DNA of 64,000 nt. Origin: Pseudomonadota bacterium. Lineage in GTDB: Bacteria; Pseudomonadota; Gammaproteobacteria; Burkholderiales; Rhodocyclaceae. The notes under the pieces are model-generated. The model was not told the origin of the DNA. It did no database searches and saw only the letters and a program-made list of their open reading frames with translations. The first letter of the stretch is position 1; the number at the start of each line of letters is the position of its first letter. A program made the translations under genes and the position numbers. Shown piece by piece: positions 63,011 to 64,000 of the stretch. The stretch spans positions 62,001 to 126,000 of the forward strand of contig JAGTRS010000004.1 in assembly GCA_018262195.1 (NCBI GenBank), written 5' to 3'.

Positions 63011-63877
63011 TCACTCCAAATTTTGAATCTGTTCGCGCATCTGCTCGATCAGCAGCTTGAGATCCATCGATGCCTGCGAAACTTCGGTGATTGCCGACTT
63101 GGAACCCAACGTATTGGCTTCGCGGTTAAGTTCCTGCATCAGGAAATCAAGACGCTTGCCGCAGGCTCCGCCCTGCTTCAGCACCCGCTCGACTTCGTCG
63201 AGGTGGGTGGTCAGGCGGGAAAGCTCTTCTGCCACATCGATACGGGTTGCGAAGACAGCCACTTCCTGCAGGACACGATCATCGCTGGCGTTGCCCAAAG
63301 CCTCGGTCAGGCGCTGGCGCAGCTTGTCGGTGAACAAGGCCTGAGCTTCGGGAATGCGGGGTGCCACCCTGCGAACGATGTCGCGCATGCCATTGACGCG
63401 CTCGACGATCATCGCCGCCAGTTTGTCGCCTTCACGACCTCGACTGGCAGTGAATTCTTCGAGCACTTCCCTGGCCAGCGCCATGACGGCCGGACCGAAT
63501 GCAGCAAAATCGACGCTTTGGTCACCGAACATGCCGGGCCAGCGCAGGGCTTCGTTGACCGATAGTGGGCTGGCGCCTGGCATTTCGCGAAGCACTTGCT
63601 CGCTCAACTGCTTCAGCGACGCCAGAAGCTCGCCGTTGAGTTGCAACTGATCAGCCCGTGCCGCCGAGGCATTGAAAGAGAGCCGGCATTCCACTTTGCC
63701 ACGTGATAATCTCGCGGCCAGCAATTCACGCAGGGGCATTTCCAGCGAGCGCAGATCATCGGTAACGCGGAAATGAAAATCGAGATAACGGGAATTAACG
63801 CTTTTAAGCTCAAGTTGCAGTGTTCCGCGCTCAATATCGCGCGTTTTAACGGCATAACCAGTCATACTACAGATCAT
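63011..63877 (-). CDS. yicC: YicC-family endoribonuclease-like protein
   Basis: A 288-residue YicC protein, starting with the family's ICSMTGYA motif and ending in MDLKLLIEQMREQIQNLE. YicC proteins have been linked to RNA turnover and stationary-phase physiology. The normal partner gmk is 12 kb away because of the inserted element and the sensor kinase. The 123 bases to the window end show no further gene. Confidence 0.93.
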   Translation of the reverse strand: MICSMTGYAVKTRDIERGTLQLELKSVNSRYLDFHFRVTDDLRSLEMPLRELLAARLSRGKVECRLSFNASAARADQLQLNGELLASLKQLSEQVLREMPGASPLSVNEALRWPGMFGDQSVDFAAFGPAVMALAREVLEEFTASRGREGDKLAAMIVERVNGMRDIVRRVAPRIPEAQALFTDKLRQRLTEALGNASDDRVLQEVAVFATRIDVAEELSRLTTHLDEVERVLKQGGACGKRLDFLMQELNREANTLGSKSAITEVSQASMDLKLLIEQMREQIQNLE

Positions 63878-64000
63878 GATCAGGGGTTCTCCACCTTTAC
63901 AGGCCGGACAACACGCCCGAAAATGCCTGAAATTGCATCATAACCGCGAGATCCATGGCGCAACAAGCCAATCAGGCCCTACCTAACGGCCACCTGCTCG

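Noticed and set aside
62833..63011. tRNA or tmRNA fragment as integration target
   Set aside because: I looked for T-loop-like and CCA-end patterns beside both boundary repeats and found none; the target appears intergenic.
1..64000. CRISPR array, rRNA or transposase-bearing IS element
   Set aside because: No regularly spaced repeat array, no rRNA-like sequence and no transposase-like protein were seen anywhere in the window.

Overview
The window is a piece of a high-GC betaproteobacterial chromosome. It most resembles an aromatic-degrading, denitrifying member of the Rhodocyclales (Dechloromonas/Azonexus-like). I infer this from gene content and family resemblance (dmp-type phenol hydroxylase with meta-cleavage genes, a TmoABCDEF-type toluene/benzene monooxygenase with a TodST-type sensor pair, periplasmic nitrate reductase, a PEP-CTERM protein, gmk-rpoZ-spoT), not from any database search.

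1-17 kb: a minus-strand phenol operon dmpKLMNOPQ, then meta-cleavage genes (catechol 2,3-dioxygenase, GlcG-like, dmpC, dmpD, dmpE, SDR, AhpD-like, dmpF, dmpG, dmpH running off the left edge). A GntR-family regulator faces the other way between dmpQ and dmpB. Divergent to dmpK are a DmpR/MopR-type sigma-54 activator, with the phenol- and zinc-binding residues recognisable, and a LysR regulator. 17.4-19.4 kb: an AT-richer two-gene module, an ABC/AAA-type ATPase overlapping a small putative PD-(D/E)XK nuclease, which looks like an uncharacterised defence cassette.

19.8-32.8 kb: on the minus strand, tmoABCDEF, a FadL/TodX-type outer-membrane channel, a terminator, then todS-like and todT-like genes and a GFA-family gene; upstream lie a small unknown gene and a methyl-accepting chemotaxis gene. 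A pseudo-palindrome resembling the TodT box lies upstream of both tmoA and the chemotaxis gene. 33-39.7 kb: a second, incomplete plus-strand meta-cleavage cluster (HpaI-like aldolase, second catechol 2,3-dioxygenase, second dmpC, dmpF and dmpG, a degenerate SDR, and a fused double 4-oxalocrotonate-tautomerase). 39.7-53.7 kb: housekeeping genes: rpoH behind a perfect CIRCE element, napDAGHB, tatD, dadA, spoT, rpoZ, gmk and a hybrid sensor kinase.

53.8-62.9 kb: a roughly 9-kb integrated element bounded by imperfect direct repeats, lying next to yicC. It has a P4-type integrase, an AlpA-like regulator, a TOPRIM/DUF927 primase-helicase, small accessory genes and a sigma-54-promoted PEP-CTERM gene as cargo. 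Within its coding sequence are two inverted clusters of GGTATCA repeats with identical internal spacing, which look like P4-style replication iterons.

Working together: toluene or benzene is oxidised by Tmo to cresol/phenol, phenol by Dmp hydroxylase to catechol, and catechol is cleaved and funnelled to pyruvate and acetyl-CoA. Control appears layered: TodST-like, DmpR-like, GntR and LysR regulators, plus a 10-bp palindrome shared by three catabolic promoter regions.
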